The position numbers and the translations under genes are program-made. A stretch of 44,051 nucleotides of DNA from contig JAHEDQ010000010.1 of assembly GCA_024641125.1 (NCBI GenBank), positions 1-44,051 of the forward strand, in the 5' to 3' direction. The DNA comes from Candidatus Competibacteraceae bacterium (lineage in GTDB: Bacteria > Pseudomonadota > Gammaproteobacteria > Competibacterales > JAHEDQ01). The notes under the pieces were generated by a model, which made no database searches, was not told where the DNA came from, and saw nothing but the letters and a program-made list of their open reading frames with translations. Positions 41,466-44,051 of the stretch are shown here, one piece after another. How positions within the stretch are numbered: position 1 is the first letter of the stretch; each line of letters opens with the position of its first letter.

Positions 41466-41896
41466 ACCTTCGGCCAATGGGCCGCAAATTCGGGCCCGGC
41501 ATTCTCTTCACCGCAGTATATATCGGTCCAGGTGCCGTCGGCCTTTGCGATCTTGAGATCCTAAAGGTACTGGCCACAGTGGGCTGCGGGCTAATGAGTC
41601 TGCTGGTGGTTCGGTCGGGGCGGCCAATCGCACAAGACGTCGACCCTCTCGCGCTCGTCCGAACCGCCAGTCGATCGTCGATCTGAGCGTCCAAGCCGCT
41701 CTGACCGGAATTCCCGTGCCCCATTCAGGGCAAACACCTGCCTGCTGCAACGATTTGTCAAGCTGCGCGCATCGCCAGGCTGCCCCTTACCCCATCGGCG
41801 CCGATTGGCGCCGAAGTGCTGGGTGGTAGTCACCGGTTCACCTAACTCGCTCGACCAGCCCCATGCTCCTCATACCCAGCTACGGTATGCACGAAG
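41466..41896. other. Intergenic stretch with a possible Nramp transporter fragment
   Basis: On the plus strand, 41477-41540 encodes MGRKFGPGILFTAVYIGPGA, which resembles the beginning of Nramp divalent-metal transporters (GPG...AYIGPG). The similarity ends at once, and the rest of the frame (to 41686) is not transporter-like, so at most this is a short relic. Nothing else was recognised. An inverted repeat (CGGCGCCGATTGGCGCCG) lies near 41800. Confidence 0.3.
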
Positions 41897-42064
41897 CCTA
41901 GTGTAGTGTCTCCCAAATAACTTAACACCTGCGCTGGCCCTCGCGGTCCCTGACGGCGTTGCGGATCGTCGCAATAGCGCTGGCTATTCCTCCTCACCGC
42001 GCCTTGTCAGTAACCACGATGCCTAACCTCAACCGTCAAGTTATTTGGAAGACACTACACTAGG
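41897..42064. repeat. 168-bp MITE-like element with ~30-bp terminal inverted repeats (family D)
   Basis: The left end CCTAGTGTAGTGTCTCCCAA continuing ATAACTTAAC and the right end, on the other strand, CCTAGTGTAGTGTCTTCCAA continuing ATAACTTGAC are identical except for two positions over about 30 bases. The interior holds a second inverted motif (CGCAATAGCGCTGGCTATT). No reading frame encodes a transposase. The high end-to-end identity suggests recent mobility by a transposase elsewhere in the genome. The outer CTAG may be the target. Confidence 0.8.
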
Positions 42065-42104
42065 TGTAACACCGACCAACCTGCCATCGGCGCCGGCGCC
42101 GAGT

Positions 42105-42569
42105 TTAGCCGAAGCGGAACCGAGATGTGAGGCGTTGCGCTATAGTACTTGTTTGTCCCTGGTGGCTCGTGTGCGGATGCAACAATCCGATCCGCCACTT
42201 ACCCCACGATCCCGAACAAGTCTTCGGGGAGATGGGGTCGCCCCGGAACGCGTCGGGCTCTCGGAACGCGGTGAATTCGTCAAATTTTCTGCAAACGTTT
42301 TGGGGCTCAGCAGAGAACCGCGGTTCGGATTTACCGTTGCTTTCTGGACGGTGCACGAAGCACGGAAGGCTCGGAACTTGTGCAAGCAGGTGCGAGAGGT
42401 GCTCAACGCCGACGCACCCTTGCTTATCGTCGAGCCCAAGATCCATGTGGGAAGAGAGGCGTTGCAAACCCGCGTAGAGGCGGCACGGCGTGCAGGATTC
42501 TCAAAGCAGGGCAAACCCAGAGTGGCATTGAGCCGATCCGTTGCCCTGCTGCGCCAAGCTGCCGACTGA
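42105..42569 (+). pseudogene. Decayed SAM-dependent methyltransferase gene
   Basis: In one frame, VCPWWLVCGCNNPIRHLPHD followed by PEQVFG (about 42155-42232) matches the typical beginning of a class I methyltransferase (CPWW...NPLR...HDP). In another frame, FGFTVAFWTVHEARKARNL, then VREVLNADAPLLIVEPKIHV, then AARRAGFSKQGKPRVALSRS matches the end of the same family. The SAM-binding core between them (expected GMTVLDVGCGxG) is absent and a frameshift separates the halves. The 174-codon open frame ending at 42569 is therefore not a functional gene. Confidence 0.7.
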
Positions 42570-42712
42570 CCCTCCTCGAAAGTACCAATCCTGTGGCCCA
42601 AATCTCGTTCCGAACCAAGGCCATTGTGGTATCTCGGACATGCGGCGATGGGGCCATGAGCGCCGCGCCATGGTGTTAAAAACAACATCTGGTTGGGTAA
42701 TCGGCGCACCGA

Positions 42713-43486
42713 TTACCCGGTTACAACCGATTTCAGGGCAAGCCCAACACCGTACGCCAGACCAGCTGCGATACCCCCCAGGGTGAGCGTCTCAATACTG
42801 GAACGAAACGCCGGCTTGCCGACAACTCTGCCCTTGAGGGCGCCGACCAGTACAAACGCGGTTCCGGTTCCAACCGCGCTCCAAAAGAATGGCGTGGATA
42901 CCGGGTGGTCGGACAGCCAGTTCCAGAGATACACCCAGATTGGCACCATGCCTACAATCAGGAAGGCGGCGAACACGGTCAACCCAGCCTTCCAAGGTAC
43001 CGGCTGACTCTTGCCGAGACCATGTTCCTCGAGCAGCATGGCATCTACCCACCGATTCACATTGGCGGTTACCACCTGGACCGCCCGATCGAGGTCATCG
43101 CCGGCAAATCCTTTACGCTCAAGAATCTGCCGCATCTCCTCCCGCTCACCCTCCGGAATCAGTGCAACATGAAGGTGTTCATCGGCCCGTGTCTTTGCTT
43201 GGCGTTCAAGCTCGGCACGTATCCCGAGAAAGTTTCCCACAGCCATGCTGAAGCCATCGGCGAGGAGATTCGCAAGACCTAGGACGATGACGATTCCCGC
43301 CGACAGGTCTGCGCCAGATACGCCAGCAACCACCGCAAAGGTCGTTATGGCGCCGTCGCTGGCACCAATGACGGCATCGCGGACGTAGCTGTAGGTAGGC
43401 CCCTGGGCCAACCGCTTCGAGATCGCCTTTCGGGTGTGGCTGCGTTTCAGCGAATCAATTGACTCGCCGTTCACTTCCATAGTCAT
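42713..43486 (-). CDS. VIT1/CCC1 family transporter (Fe/Mn-type)
   Basis: This 257-residue membrane protein carries YVRDAVIGASDGAITTFAVVAGVSGADLS and GLANLLADGFSMAVGNFLG, the two signature helices of VIT1/CCC1. A cytoplasmic metal-binding segment rich in Glu follows (EGEREEMRQILERKGFAG), then three more helices. Family members move Fe(II) or Mn(II) out of the cytoplasm or into stores. The start is ATG at 43486, with another ATG two codons later, and a GGGGATGG stretch upstream. It stands alone; the downstream neighbour is a broken methyltransferase. Confidence 0.88.
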   Translation of the reverse strand: MTMEVNGESIDSLKRSHTRKAISKRLAQGPTYSYVRDAVIGASDGAITTFAVVAGVSGADLSAGIVIVLGLANLLADGFSMAVGNFLGIRAELERQAKTRADEHLHVALIPEGEREEMRQILERKGFAGDDLDRAVQVVTANVNRWVDAMLLEEHGLGKSQPVPWKAGLTVFAAFLIVGMVPIWVYLWNWLSDHPVSTPFFWSAVGTGTAFVLVGALKGRVVGKPAFRSSIETLTLGGIAAGLAYGVGLALKSVVTG

Positions 43487-43563
43487 TCCATCCCCGACTC
43501 GGCGACCGCCGCGTCGTGTGGACCAATAACCTCAAATCCGTGCAATCAGGGACGCCTTTCTAG

Positions 43564-43650
43564 TGTCATGAGTCAGAAGTTAGGGGACCTTCAGAGCGCC
43601 CCAGATTCGCCAATGCAAGGCGCGGATGCGAAGGCATGGCGAGCGACGAA
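43564..43650 (+). repeat. Repeat family B, copy near 43.6 kb
   Basis: AGTGTCATGAGTCAGAAGTT, then CCTTCAGAGCGCCCC, then GATTCGCCAATGCAAGGCGC shares the outer box and TTCAGAGCGCCCC core with 5070-5110. It shares the GCCAATGCAAGGCGCGG block (inverted) with the element at 19501-19705. The rest of 43487-43782 has no recognisable gene. Confidence 0.45.
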
Positions 43651-43782
43651 GGGCCCGGGTCCGGCGAGCAGCTTAGATTCGAGTTTGATCTATTGGACTT
43701 CACAATCAATCGCCGACTTTCGCCAGCACGGCCATTCACGGGCGCATCGGCTTCCGGCGCTACCACCGACCAACCGACTTAG

Positions 43783-43949
43783 GGAACCTCTGAATTATTC
43801 GTGAACGTAAACCTTGGGACTGAACTGCACAGCTTCATCATTGCAAATCTTGGCAATAGAATCACGGTTACCTGCGATCTGCGCGTCGAAGCTACACATT
43901 TCACCCCCCAATGTGCTTCGTCCAGAATAAATCAGATGGCATGGACTCC
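43783..43949 (-). repeat. Repeat family A, copy 4 (167 bp)
   Basis: The left end GGAACCTCTGAATTATTCGT and the right end, on the other strand, GGAGTCCATGCCATCTGATT with TTATTC behind it. Like copy 1 it has the ~7-base longer right end. The left flank is TTAG; no matching right duplication (CCCT). On the minus strand, 43795-43899 keeps the 34-codon frame (MCSFDAQIAGN... to VHE, stop) preceded by GGGGGGTGAA. Confidence 0.8.
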
Positions 43950-44022
43950 CCCTCCCCATACGGCATCTAAAGTGCCAGATTGGGCGTGTTAACCACTCAA
44001 TCACAGGAGAAGGGGAGCCCAC

Positions 44023-44051
44023 ATGAACATTACCCACATCGCAGTCGATTT
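44023..44051 (+). CDS. 5' end of a gene running off the right edge
   Basis: An excellent ribosome site (AGGAGAAGGGGAGCCCAC) precedes the ATG at 44023, and the frame is open to the window end (MNITHIAVD). The opening loosely resembles the first strand of VOC/glyoxalase-fold proteins, but nine residues cannot support a family call. Confidence 0.5.

Noticed and set aside
41462-41686. 74-codon open frame as a real gene
   Set aside because: Only the first ~20 residues resemble an Nramp N-terminus. The rest is not membrane-like and no ribosome site is evident.
1-44051. tRNA, rRNA, CRISPR array, prophage or intact insertion sequence
   Set aside because: No rRNA-like blocks, clover-leaf sequences with CCA-type ends, regularly spaced direct repeats, phage structural genes or DDE transposase motifs were seen on reading both strands.

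Overview
This 44 kb window reads as chromosome of a moderately GC-rich Gammaproteobacterium, probably environmental. The evidence is a znuC-znuB-zur operon divergent from znuA, a YbbA/YbbP-type lipoprotein-export ABC pair, PsiE, and neighbouring DUF2333 and DUF4389 membrane proteins that are typical of that class. No rRNA, tRNA, CRISPR array, prophage or intact transposase was seen. The strain and genus cannot be named from the sequence.

Layout. 0.2-3.3 kb: zinc uptake (zur, znuB, znuC, and znuA) with a candidate Zur operator in the divergent promoter. 3.3-6.6 kb: an amidohydrolase (N-acyl-D-amino-acid deacylase type) and a glutamine-synthetase-family ligase. 6.6-9.9 kb: membrane proteins (DUF4389, DUF2333, VTT/TVP38, PsiE) and a small winged-helix regulator. 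10.1-13.0 kb: a nitrilase-family amidohydrolase coupled to a creatinase-like M24 protein, and a TauE/SafE exporter. 13.1-15.3 kb: a small Cys-rich exported protein, a degenerate channel/RCK protein and an FkbM methyltransferase. 15.5-19 kb: a 49-residue membrane protein missed by size filters and the YbbAP pair. 19-19.8 kb is repeat-rich and gene-free. 19.8-27.7 kb is catabolic: an exported M20 amidohydrolase, a DapA/NanA-fold lyase, an NmrA-type oxidoreductase divergent from TetR-dgoA, a second TetR divergent from an SDR, and an FMN alpha-hydroxy-acid oxidase. Two divergent promoters carry clear palindromic TetR operators. 27.9-30.0 kb is gene decay: a TPR adenylate-cyclase pseudogene and a GNAT remnant. 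30.1-34.1 kb: bacteriohemerythrin, then a two-gene unit of an AapJ-like periplasmic binding protein and a membrane class III adenylate cyclase. 34.2-41.5 kb: a surface-glycan/secondary-metabolite block with a stand-alone adenylation-carrier didomain, a sulfotransferase remnant, a 1198-residue sulfotransferase/GT2/GT4 fusion and a divergent GT2. 41.5-44 kb: decayed fragments, a MITE and a VIT1/CCC1 metal transporter.

The most promising candidate system is the binding protein/adenylate cyclase pair at 30970-34077. It looks like a solute receptor feeding a cAMP-producing sensor and has no transporter genes beside it. The most pervasive unexplained structure is a set of at least four short non-coding repeat families. 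One, about 160-167 bp with inverted ends and a CTAA target duplication, occurs four times plus a fragment. Two of its copies abut stop codons exactly, and three retain an identical-length 34-codon frame. These repeats and five or more broken genes suggest a genome shaped by past mobile-element activity. All family assignments come from reading motifs in translated sequence; no database search was run.
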